From: Thiohalomonas sp041685045
GTDB lineage: Bacteria > Pseudomonadota > Gammaproteobacteria > Thiohalomonadales > Thiohalomonadaceae
DNA length: 64,000 bases
Direction: 5' to 3'
Assembly: GCA_041685045.1 (NCBI GenBank)
Contig: JAWLGP010000004.1
Span: 1-64,000 of the forward strand
The notes beneath the pieces are model-generated. The model saw nothing but the letters and a program-made list of their open reading frames with translations, ran no database searches and was not told the origin of the DNA. A program made the translations under genes and the position numbers. Of this stretch, positions 50,595 to 58,150 are shown in pieces (the first letter of the stretch is position 1; every line of letters starts with the position of its first letter).

Positions 50595-52056
50595 ACCCTT
50601 CTCCGTCTCCGGTAAGTATGGGCCGGGCGAGCGGCGATGCGGTCACGACGCGGTTGCGGCCTGTGGCCTTGGCCTGATAGAGCGCCTCGTCGGCTTCGCG
50701 CAGCAGTTGGTCGAAGCGGGCGGAACGGGAATTGACGGTGGCAACGCCGACACTGATGGTGACCCGCGGGGCGGCACTGGAGTGGTGGTGGGGAATATCG
50801 AGCGCCGCCACCGCCTGGCGCAGGTTCTCGGCAATCTCCACCGCCTGCTCCGGGGAGGTCTCCAGCAGCACCGCCACGAACTCTTCGCCGCCGTACCGGA
50901 TCAGCAGGTCGGTCGGCCGGCGCAGGTTGGCCGCCATCGTGGCCGCCACCTGCCGCAGGCAGTCGTCCCCCCGGGGATGGCCGTAGTGGTCGTTGTAGGC
51001 CTTGAAAAAGTCGATATCGACCATCGCCAGCGAGACCTGACGATGGTGCCGTCTTGCCCTTCTCCACTCGCGCTCGATGAAACGCTCCAGGTAGCGGCGG
51101 TTGCCGATGCCGGTGAGGGGGTCCTGTACGGCCAGCTGCTCCAACAGCGCATTGGCCCGGGCCAGCTCTGCATTGACGATATCGACCCGCGCCTTCTCTT
51201 CGGCCAGTTGCTCCAGCGCACTGCGTACCGCCTGCTCCGCCGCCCAGCGCTCGGTGACGTCGCGGGCCACCGCCAGCACCGTCTTGGTTACACCGTCGCC
51301 GATCTCCGGAACGAGCCGCGCCTCGAAGTGCCGTTCACCAGCGGCGGAGTAAACGGAGAATTCCAGATTCCGTTCCCGGCCCAGGACGAACACGCTGCGG
51401 AGATTGCGCTCCCAGTACTGCGCCGACTCGGCCGGCAGAACGGCATCATCGACCGTCTTTCCGAGCAGTTCGGCAGCCGGTCGGCCCCAGAGCCGCTCCA
51501 CTGCCGGATTGACATAGATGTAGCGCAAGCCGCGGTCGAATCGCAGGATGATGTCCGGGGCGCGTTCCACCAGCGCGCGGAACTCCTGTTCGCGGCGGCG
51601 AAGCGTTTCTGCGTCCCGCTCGCGTTCGGTGATGTCCTGGGCTGTTCCGAAAAAGCGGATGGGAGTGCCGGATTCCATGATCGCTTCGCCACGCACGCGT
51701 AGCACGCGCTCGGTTCCATCGCGGCGGATGATCCGGACATTGGTGTCGCAGGCGGTTTCACCGCTTAGGCCCCGCGTGAGCTGCGCTTCGAACCGCACGC
51801 GGTCGGCGGGGTGAACGAATTGCAGCAGCAGGCTGTCGCGGGGAATGAACAGTCGGGGGCGGAGCCCCAGCAGTCGGAACAGTCCGTCCGACCAGTGTGC
51901 CTCGCCCGTCAGTAAATCGGTTTCCCAGGTGCCGATGTCGGCGACGCGCTCGGTCTGTTGCAGCGACAGGCGGCTGTACGCCAGTTCGGCGCTCAGCTCA
52001 CGCAGCCGGGCCCGAAGCTGGTCAAGGCCCAGGCGCTCGGTCTCTTTTTCGATCAT
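50557..52056 (-). CDS. PAS-PAS-GGDEF diguanylate cyclase
   Basis: The 499-aa cytoplasmic product has two PAS/PAC domains (TWETDLLTGEAHWSDGLFRL to GTAQDITERERD; APDIILRFDRGLRYIYVNPA to ARDVTERWAAE), a coil, and a GGDEF domain starting QDPLTGIGNRRYLERF with the active loop RYGGEEFVAVL. The RPTD five residues before GGEEF fits the RxxD inhibitory site. It should make cyclic-di-GMP and be feedback-inhibited. As the first gene of the kai-centred run, overlapping kaiC, it probably shares its promoter, which should lie in 52057-52155. Confidence 0.94.
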   Translation of the reverse strand: MIEKETERLGLDQLRARLRELSAELAYSRLSLQQTERVADIGTWETDLLTGEAHWSDGLFRLLGLRPRLFIPRDSLLLQFVHPADRVRFEAQLTRGLSGETACDTNVRIIRRDGTERVLRVRGEAIMESGTPIRFFGTAQDITERERDAETLRRREQEFRALVERAPDIILRFDRGLRYIYVNPAVERLWGRPAAELLGKTVDDAVLPAESAQYWERNLRSVFVLGRERNLEFSVYSAAGERHFEARLVPEIGDGVTKTVLAVARDVTERWAAEQAVRSALEQLAEEKARVDIVNAELARANALLEQLAVQDPLTGIGNRRYLERFIEREWRRARRHHRQVSLAMVDIDFFKAYNDHYGHPRGDDCLRQVAATMAANLRRPTDLLIRYGGEEFVAVLLETSPEQAVEIAENLRQAVAALDIPHHHSSAAPRVTISVGVATVNSRSARFDQLLREADEALYQAKATGRNRVVTASPLARPILTGDGEGCGHGERQGKTDR

Positions 52057-52155
52057 GCCAGCTCATCGGGCCATGCTTCGGTCAAGGCCTGCGACCGGAT
52101 TTCCCCCGGAGCGCAGCTACTGTGTAAAAGAGTCTCGTACAAACTTGAGGTTGTC

Positions 52156-54072
52156 ATGGGTCCCGGAGCGCAGCTGCTGCTGGTTCAGCCCGACGGCGCG
52201 TCGATCGTTCACGCCGCACTGACTGCCATGCGGTACGAAGTGCGCCAGTTCGACGCCACCGCCGAGGCCGCGCAGTTTATCGAGCACCAACGAAAACCTG
52301 CGCTTGCCTTGCTGGATTTGGCCCTGGCAGGGCCGGAGAAGTTCATCGGGATTTGTCTGAGTCGACACATCCCGCTGGTTGGAATCGCCGAACGCCCGGC
52401 CGTGGAGCTGGCGGAGCGGTCTGCCGGTGTCGCCGCGTTCGTCTATACGGCACATCCCGACCTGGGGGCCCAGCTCGCGGTGGCGCTGCAGCGGGCGCGG
52501 GCGGCGGTACCCGCGGATGTCGCCGAGCCCGAAAACTTGCGGGAGCGGGCGGCACTGCTGCAGAGCGTGCTCGACAACATCCCGGTGATGATCGCGGTGT
52601 ATGGTCCCGACGGCGACATTCGCCTGTTCAACCGGGCACTGGAGCGACTGAGCGGCTGGAGCACGGACGAACTGCACCGCATGGACATCCTGGCGGCCGT
52701 CTACCCGGACCCGGAGTATCGGCGAGGGGTGCTCGAGTACATGCAGGCGGCCGTCCCCGGCTGGCGCGACATCGTCATGACGACCCGCACCGGTGATCGC
52801 CTCGAGAGCAGTTGGGCCAACATCCGACTCCCGGACGGTACACATATCGGCATCGGCCTGGATATCCGCTCCCGCAAGGCGCACGAGGACCGCCTGCTGG
52901 AGTTGAACGACGAACTGGATGCCGCCCTGCAACGCTGGCGCGACGCCTATGACGAAGCGGAACGCCGGCGCCGCAACTTCGAGAGCCTGGCCGAGAATTC
53001 CCCCGACATGGTGGTGCGCTTCGATCGGGCGCTCCGCTTCCTCTACGCCAATCGTGCACTGGAACGGATCACCGGGATCGCCCGCGACGCACTGATCGGC
53101 CACGCCAGCTCGGACGTGGGGCTGCTTGGCCAAAACGCCGTCTTTTGGCAGGAAAAACTCAACGCTGCCTTCGCCTCCGGTGAGCCCGAGCAGTTCGAAT
53201 TCACCTTTGCCGCCTCTGAAGGCGAAAGCGTCTACGACTGTTACCTCATCCCTGAATACGGCCTGGACGGTCAGGTGGAGTCGGTGATGACGGTGGCCCG
53301 TGATGTGACCGAGCGAGTGTCTGCCGAGCGTGCGTTGCGCCGGGCCAATGAGCAGCTTGAACAAACGTTGTCCGCGCTGCGCGACACGCAGGATCGGCTG
53401 GTGGCCACGGAAAAGCGCGCCGCCATCGGCACGCTGGCTGCGGGCGTCGCCAACGAACTGAGCAATCCGCTGATGGGGGCGATGGGGTACGTCGATTACG
53501 TCTTGCGGAACCCGGACCGTCCCGACTGTGGCGAAAAGCTCGCTCGCGCCGGGAGGGAGCTGGAGCGCATGCGCCACATCATGCAAGACGTACTCAGCTT
53601 TGTCTTACCGGTGGAAGAGCCGGTCGCGGACGTCACGTTAGCGGACCTTTGCCAAACCGTGTTCCGGCAGATTCACGACGAGTTTGCGGCGCTCGGAATC
53701 GAATTGAGCTGCCGCTTCGATACCGAACTGCCTTCGGTGCATGCCAAGACGGCCCACCTGCAACAGGTGCTGCTCAACCTGCTGCGAAACGCCCGCGACG
53801 CCGTCCGCGACCGCCCCGAAAGGCGCGTCACGGTGCGCGGCTGGAAAAGCGGCGATCAGCTCTGTGTCGAGGTGGCGGATACCGGCCACGGCATCCCGAA
53901 GGCGTTGGCGCACCGCATCTTCGACCCGTTCTTTACCACCCGCGACACGGGAACGGGGGCGGGACTCGGATTGTCGATCAGTCGCAACATCGTCGAAGAC
54001 CTGGGCGGGGAACTGACCTTCGACAGCGAGGAAGGCAAAGGCAGCCGGTTCCTGGTGCGCTTGCCCATCTGA
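52156..54072 (+). CDS. Histidine kinase-like protein with Asn in place of the phospho-accepting His
   Basis: The ATG at 52156 follows GAGG and gives 638 aa. Residues 1-115 resemble a receiver but lack its acidic pair (LLLVQPDGAS) and conserved Lys, so it is a pseudo-receiver. Two PAS domains follow (PVMIAVYGPDGDIRLFN; PDMVVRFDRALRFLYAN). The HisKA helix reads GVANELSNPLMGAMGYV: codon AAC at 53452-53454 puts Asn433 where relatives have His (GVAHELNNPLMG). The ATPase domain is intact (NLLRNARDAV, DTGHGIP, GAGLGLSISRN). It is divergent from the kai-centred operon and convergent with a lone receiver gene. Confidence 0.9.
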   Translation: MGPGAQLLLVQPDGASIVHAALTAMRYEVRQFDATAEAAQFIEHQRKPALALLDLALAGPEKFIGICLSRHIPLVGIAERPAVELAERSAGVAAFVYTAHPDLGAQLAVALQRARAAVPADVAEPENLRERAALLQSVLDNIPVMIAVYGPDGDIRLFNRALERLSGWSTDELHRMDILAAVYPDPEYRRGVLEYMQAAVPGWRDIVMTTRTGDRLESSWANIRLPDGTHIGIGLDIRSRKAHEDRLLELNDELDAALQRWRDAYDEAERRRRNFESLAENSPDMVVRFDRALRFLYANRALERITGIARDALIGHASSDVGLLGQNAVFWQEKLNAAFASGEPEQFEFTFAASEGESVYDCYLIPEYGLDGQVESVMTVARDVTERVSAERALRRANEQLEQTLSALRDTQDRLVATEKRAAIGTLAAGVANELSNPLMGAMGYVDYVLRNPDRPDCGEKLARAGRELERMRHIMQDVLSFVLPVEEPVADVTLADLCQTVFRQIHDEFAALGIELSCRFDTELPSVHAKTAHLQQVLLNLLRNARDAVRDRPERRVTVRGWKSGDQLCVEVADTGHGIPKALAHRIFDPFFTTRDTGTGAGLGLSISRNIVEDLGGELTFDSEEGKGSRFLVRLPI

Positions 54073-54084
54073 CGCCGGCCCGCT

Positions 54085-54468
54085 TCAAACCACCTGAGGC
54101 CCCTCCAGCAGCGAGCGGACAATGCTGCGGATCTGCTCGGCCGAGAGCGGCTTGTCGACGATCTGGAAACCGAGGCCGTCGCGGGAGGCGGCGTTCAGTT
54201 CGTCGCCGAAGTCGCGGCGGAACGCGGTAACGATGTAGATGGGTACGTCGGCACAGCACGCCTGGAGCCGCCGCAGCACCTCGGCGCCGCCCATTCCGGG
54301 CATCCGCAGGTCGAGGAAAATGAGTTCCGGCTTGTGGGCGGACGCCTCGGCGATACCCTGCTCGCCAGTCGCCGCAGTGCGGATCGCGCAGTCCATCGAC
54401 TCCAGGGCGAGAAGAAAGGCGTCACGTACCGGTTCTTCGTCGTCGATGACCAAAATGTCGACCGGCAT
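54085..54468 (-). CDS. Single-domain response regulator
   Basis: The 127-aa product is a complete receiver: DILVIDDEEPVRDAF, phospho-acceptor Asp in LIFLDLRMPGMGGAEVL, Thr in IYIVTAFRRD and Lys in QIVDKPLSAEQ. Its sequence is close to the receiver half of the response regulator-KaiB fusion (LIFLDLRMP, IYIVTA, DKPL). It ends 12 bases from the convergent pseudo-kinase gene. A partner kinase is not obvious. Confidence 0.93.
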   Translation of the reverse strand: MPVDILVIDDEEPVRDAFLLALESMDCAIRTAATGEQGIAEASAHKPELIFLDLRMPGMGGAEVLRRLQACCADVPIYIVTAFRRDFGDELNAASRDGLGFQIVDKPLSAEQIRSIVRSLLEGPQVV

Positions 54469-54542
54469 CGGCTTCTCACACTCAATGACAGGTTTAGTGT
54501 CAATTTAGCCCAGCGCTGATGAACCGTGTACGCGTGGTTTTC

Positions 54543-56066
54543 TCAGTCGAAGTCGATCAGCGACTCCCGGTTGTCCGGGGACATGGAGGGCTCAATCACG
54601 AAGTTGTGGTTGCGAAACAGCGACAGGCAGGCATCGACGACTTCCGGATCGTAGAGAACCCCCCTGCCCTCTTCGATTTCGTGCAGCGCTGCCGCCGTGC
54701 CCAGGGCCGGCCGATAGGGGCGATACGCGGCGATGGCATCGACCACGTCGGCGACCGCCAGGATGCGTGCCTCGCGGCAGATCTGGCCATCCTTGAGACC
54801 CTTCGGATAGCCACTGCCGTCCAGCCGTTCGTGGTGCTGGTGGATCATGGCGGCGATTGGCCAGGGAAACTCGGTGTCCTTGAAGACTGCATACCCGACC
54901 GAGGGGTGTTTTCGGATCAGGTCGCGCTCGAGCGTCGCCAGTGAACCGGGGCGATTGAGAATAGCCGACGGTACGAAGATCTTGCCGATATCGTGAATGG
55001 AGGCGCCGATGCGCAGGCCGACGATCTGATCGTCGCTCAGGCCCATCTCCTGCCCAATCGCCTCGACCAACCTGGCCACCTGGCGGTGGTGGCCCGCCGT
55101 ATACGGGTCGTGGATCTCCAGTACGGCAGAGACGGCGTCGACCGTGTTGAGCATGGCCCGTTTCAGGTGGGCGACATGGACGGCACGCTCCTCCTCGAAC
55201 TGCTTTCGCTCGGTGACATCGTGCATCGAGATCACGTACGCGGACTGCCCGCACCACTCGGTGGCGACCGAACGCAACTCGGCTACCAGTACCGAGTGAT
55301 CGGGCCGCAGGATGCTGACCTCGGTCCATTCGGCAGTCAGGATCGGATAGCCGAAATGGCTGCCGAGCAGCAGCTCGCGCGGACGCCCCAGCGCCAACTC
55401 GGCCGCGCGGTTGGCGAACAGAACCCGACCCTCGGGATCGACCACCAGGGTTCCGTCCGGCTCGTGCGCGAGGATGCGGCGAAGACTCGCCTCACGCTCC
55501 TGCAGGTCGGACTGCCGCTCCCCCCGCCTCAGTGAGCGGAGCGCCCGCATGCCGAAGGCCAGGCAGGCCGCGGTCTCCTGAAGGATTCCTGCCGTCTGCT
55601 CATCGAAAGCATTCGGCTGTGCCGCGAAGACACAGAGAACGCCCAGCCTCGCTCCACCGTGCTCGAGAGGCAGTGCCAGCAGCGACAACAGACCATTTTC
55701 ACGGGCTTCGCGCCGCCATGGGGCCGAACGGTGTCCGACCCGTATCCGTTTGACCTGTACCGTGCGCCCGGTGCGGACGGCCTGCGCCCACGGCTCCGGG
55801 CCATCGATGCCGCCCCCTTGCAGCAGGGAGGGGACGCCGGGCTCGTAGCCCGCGTGGGCAACCGGGGTGATCCGCGCTTCGCGCAGCACGCCTGTCCAGA
55901 TAAGCGGAAACCCGCCGGTTCCGGCAAGGGCCGTACATATTGCGGTGCAGAAATCCGCCTCGTCTGCCGCACGTGCCATGGCCGTGGAACAGGTGGATAG
56001 CACCCGCTCCAGGGAGTCGGCAGACGCTTGTCCGCGCATGCCGAAAGACGGGACGACAATGGGCAT
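54543..56066 (-). CDS. GAF-PAS-HD-GYP cyclic-di-GMP phosphodiesterase
   Basis: The 507-aa product has a GAF domain (TALAGTGGFPLIWTGV to FAAQPNAFDEQTAGIL), a PAS unit (LVVDPEGRVLFANRAAEL to ISMHDVTERKQF) and a HD-GYP domain: AGHHRQVARLV, GASIHDIGKIFVP, IHQHHERLDGSGYPKGL and RILAVADVVDA. The HD and GYP motifs are intact, so it should hydrolyse cyclic-di-GMP. It is 74 bases upstream of the lone receiver and lies outside the kai-centred operon but next to it. It is likely the counterpart of the GGDEF protein. Confidence 0.94.
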   Translation of the reverse strand: MPIVVPSFGMRGQASADSLERVLSTCSTAMARAADEADFCTAICTALAGTGGFPLIWTGVLREARITPVAHAGYEPGVPSLLQGGGIDGPEPWAQAVRTGRTVQVKRIRVGHRSAPWRREARENGLLSLLALPLEHGGARLGVLCVFAAQPNAFDEQTAGILQETAACLAFGMRALRSLRRGERQSDLQEREASLRRILAHEPDGTLVVDPEGRVLFANRAAELALGRPRELLLGSHFGYPILTAEWTEVSILRPDHSVLVAELRSVATEWCGQSAYVISMHDVTERKQFEEERAVHVAHLKRAMLNTVDAVSAVLEIHDPYTAGHHRQVARLVEAIGQEMGLSDDQIVGLRIGASIHDIGKIFVPSAILNRPGSLATLERDLIRKHPSVGYAVFKDTEFPWPIAAMIHQHHERLDGSGYPKGLKDGQICREARILAVADVVDAIAAYRPYRPALGTAAALHEIEEGRGVLYDPEVVDACLSLFRNHNFVIEPSMSPDNRESLIDFD

Positions 56067-56155
56067 CGGCCAGAGAATTGAAGGAGTCTGTCGACTTAGA
56101 CCTGAGGCGTGGGGGAAATTCCGTAACGGCGGCAGGAAATCCCCGCACGAGGGGC

Positions 56156-56989
56156 TTAGCGGGTAACCCCCGCCCTGGCCCCCGCGGTCGGAAGCGTCCC
56201 CGCCACCGCCACCGCGGTTTCGGACACGCCCGCCATGGTGACGCGAAACGCCGGGATCCGCGCGGTCACGGAGAGCACGGCGTCGAGGCCGTGCGCCGGG
56301 TGGGCCAGGGCATTGAGGACCTCGGAATAGAGTCTCGCCCCGGCCTCCGCCGCGGTAATCGGCCGGCAGGCTGCCCCTTCCGCGCCACGCTCGAGAAACA
56401 CCAGGGCGGCGATTGGCACCGCCGTTGGGCGTCTGCCGCCGGTCAGCAACTCTGCCGGCAGATGAAACGTGCGGGAGGTCTGCAGACCGCCGGGGGGATA
56501 CCCGGATTGTCCGGGCGGGATCCGCTTCAGGCAGAGTGCGTGAGGATATGGCAGCACCTGCCCGGTATTCAGGTCGATGGGCGCGAGTTCGTCACTCAAG
56601 TAGTCGAATCCGAGTGCCCGAAGCGCCAGTGTCGTGGTCGACTTCCCGGTTCCGGATGCCGCCACCAGCAACAGTCCGCGGCCATCTCTGGCGACCACGC
56701 CCGAGTGGATGAACAGCAAGTCCTGGCGGAGCCGCTGCAAGTCGATCGTCAGCGTTTTCTCCAGGTCATACAGCAGCGCACCGTCGTCGTTCCACTCCCT
56801 GGTGTGGCCGTCGCCGTCGTTCAGGAAATACCGTGAGTCTTGACGAACGACCCGGTAAGTTCTGACCGGGTCGTCCGCCGCATCGTCGATCAACAACCCG
56901 AAGTTGGACGCCACCAGACGATGGGTGAAGGTACACCCGCACTCGATGTGAAGGGTGCAACCGAGTACGGAGAGTACCAGCCGTTTCAT
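56156..56989 (-). CDS. HPr-kinase-like P-loop protein
   Basis: The 277-aa product has the HprK-C-like fold: IHSGVVARDGRGLLLVAASG leads to the P-loop ASGTGKSTTTLALRALG (about residues 110-126), then DYLSDELAPIDLNTG with the Asp-Glu typical of HprK-like enzymes. It lacks the N-terminal regulatory domain of true HPr kinase. Such stand-alone proteins occur in RiPP-type clusters, where they phosphorylate a precursor peptide, and in clusters with PqqD. It ends the operon after the leader-peptide protein (16-base gap). Confidence 0.82.
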   Translation of the reverse strand: MKRLVLSVLGCTLHIECGCTFTHRLVASNFGLLIDDAADDPVRTYRVVRQDSRYFLNDGDGHTREWNDDGALLYDLEKTLTIDLQRLRQDLLFIHSGVVARDGRGLLLVAASGTGKSTTTLALRALGFDYLSDELAPIDLNTGQVLPYPHALCLKRIPPGQSGYPPGGLQTSRTFHLPAELLTGGRRPTAVPIAALVFLERGAEGAACRPITAAEAGARLYSEVLNALAHPAHGLDAVLSVTARIPAFRVTMAGVSETAVAVAGTLPTAGARAGVTR

Positions 56990-57005
56990 CGTTGGGTCGG
57001 CCGCT

Positions 57006-57236
57006 TCAGGCGCTCCGGTTGCCGAAGTTCTTCAGCAGCCAGTCGAGGAAATCCTCGAGCTCCTGCCCACGCAGATTGGTGTTCGCGGTGATCCCTTCGC
57101 GTAGCTCGTCCGGAGTCGGACAGGTTTCGTTGGATGCCAGCGAGCCGGTACCCGCAAACGATGGTGTGGCCTTCAACGTCAGCAAGACCGGTGCCGTATA
57201 GGCGGCCTTTTTGACGAACTCTCTCCTTGTCGACAT
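57006..57236 (-). CDS. 76-aa protein with a twin-arginine-type leader, possible modified peptide
   Basis: The N-terminus reads RREFVKKAAYTAPVLLTL followed by KATPSFAG, a twin-arginine-like signal with an Ala-x-Ala-like cut near PSFA. The remaining about 46 residues are small and polar with one Cys, ending DWLLKNFGNRSA. ATG at 57236 follows AGGAGG. Located between a PqqD-like and an HprK-like gene, it is the likely substrate of both. The classification as a peptide precursor is inference. Confidence 0.75.
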   Translation of the reverse strand: MSTRREFVKKAAYTAPVLLTLKATPSFAGTGSLASNETCPTPDELREGITANTNLRGQELEDFLDWLLKNFGNRSA

Positions 57237-57272
57237 TGCACTACCTCCTTGTGTGTGTCTCTCGACGGGTGT

Positions 57273-57569
57273 TTACGACAGTTCGCGGGCGTCATGAACC
57301 GATATGAGTCCGTGCGCCGCAAACTGGGTGAGGACCAGGGTGACGTCTTTGCGGGCCTGCGCCAACCGCACATCGAATCGCTTCACCAGTCGGCAGATGA
57401 CGTCCCTGGCCGAACGCCGACCGTCGCAAAGATCCCAAATGGCCCCTGCCGTCGCGTTCAGGCGATGAATTTTTCCGCTGTCCGCGCAGTGGACGATGCG
57501 CTCTTCCCCCATTGCGCGCACGACAGCACGCTCGTTCCGTATGAGACGGAGATTCTGGTATGAAATCAC
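57273..57569 (-). CDS. PqqD-family protein (RiPP recognition element-like)
   Basis: The 98-aa product matches the PqqD fold: ERIVHCADSGKIHRLNATAG, IWDLCDGRRSARDVICRLVK and a C-terminal helix-strand end LTQFAAHGLISVHD. PqqD-like domains bind leader peptides for modifying enzymes. It is the first gene of a three-gene leftward cassette. A candidate promoter lies upstream. No radical-SAM or lasso-cyclase gene is present in the window. Confidence 0.85.
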   Translation of the reverse strand: MISYQNLRLIRNERAVVRAMGEERIVHCADSGKIHRLNATAGAIWDLCDGRRSARDVICRLVKRFDVRLAQARKDVTLVLTQFAAHGLISVHDARELS

Positions 57570-57660
57570 TGTTCGACACTTCCCTGTATGGCCGCCGCGC
57601 GGCGTTTCCCTTGCGGTTCCTGCGCAAGGACCGCAGCTACTCTCTTTCCTTTACGGAAAC

Positions 57661-57688
57661 ACTATAGCCGTGCATGACGTACGTTCCA
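57661..57688 (-). promoter_or_regulatory. Candidate sigma-70 promoter for the PqqD-HprK cassette
   Basis: On the minus strand TGGAAC (57688-57683) and TATAGT (57666-57661) are spaced by 16 bases and lie about 92 bases upstream of the PqqD-like start. The -10 is good, the -35 only fair. Assignment is by eye. Confidence 0.3.
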
Positions 57689-57801
57689 GTACGGATGGGC
57701 ACGCGTTCGACATTTTATATCTGGACTGGTTCCAGTAGCGGCAAAGTACCTGCTACTTTTTCCTGAGTGACATGGAAGGACAAAACGAAGGAGCTGGATA
57801 G

Positions 57802-58011
57802 ATGACGCTATCGACCAAAGTGACCGGCTACGGCTGCAAGTACTTCGGGATTTGGCTCTTGATGACCTCCGGCCTGCTCGTCTATGCCGAGACCGCGCCC
57901 ATGATCGAGGAACCCGATTTCCGCTGGGCGCTCGGGGCGTTGGTGTTGGGAGTGGTGTTTTTTTATTTTGGGTGTATGCGGTGTAAGGGTGATGAACCGC
58001 CTATCACCTAG
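57802..58011 (+). CDS. Small two-helix membrane protein, 69 aa
   Basis: The ATG at 57802 follows AAGGAGCTGGATAG. Two hydrophobic helices (FGIWLLMTSGLLVYA and WALGALVLGVVFFYFGC) are separated by an acidic loop; the end CMRCKGDEPPIT carries a CxxC pair. It may belong to the following cytochrome oxidase operon as a small accessory protein, but the family is not recognised. The gap to the next gene is about 140 bases. Confidence 0.6.
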   Translation: MTLSTKVTGYGCKYFGIWLLMTSGLLVYAETAPMIEEPDFRWALGALVLGVVFFYFGCMRCKGDEPPIT

Positions 58012-58150
58012 CATCCTGTGATCTGCTGTCTATTCTGTAGAAGACCGATAAGGCGAAACGCTTCCCTCCCGGTGAAGCGGTCAAGGTCTGAGGTGACGCC
58101 AGTCGCTGCAGCCCTTGACGTTCTCTGAACTACACCATTCGAGGATCGCT

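Noticed and set aside
57496..57738. Plus-strand open frame over the start of the PqqD-like gene
   Set aside because: No ribosome site and no recognisable protein; the opposite strand has a clear family member.
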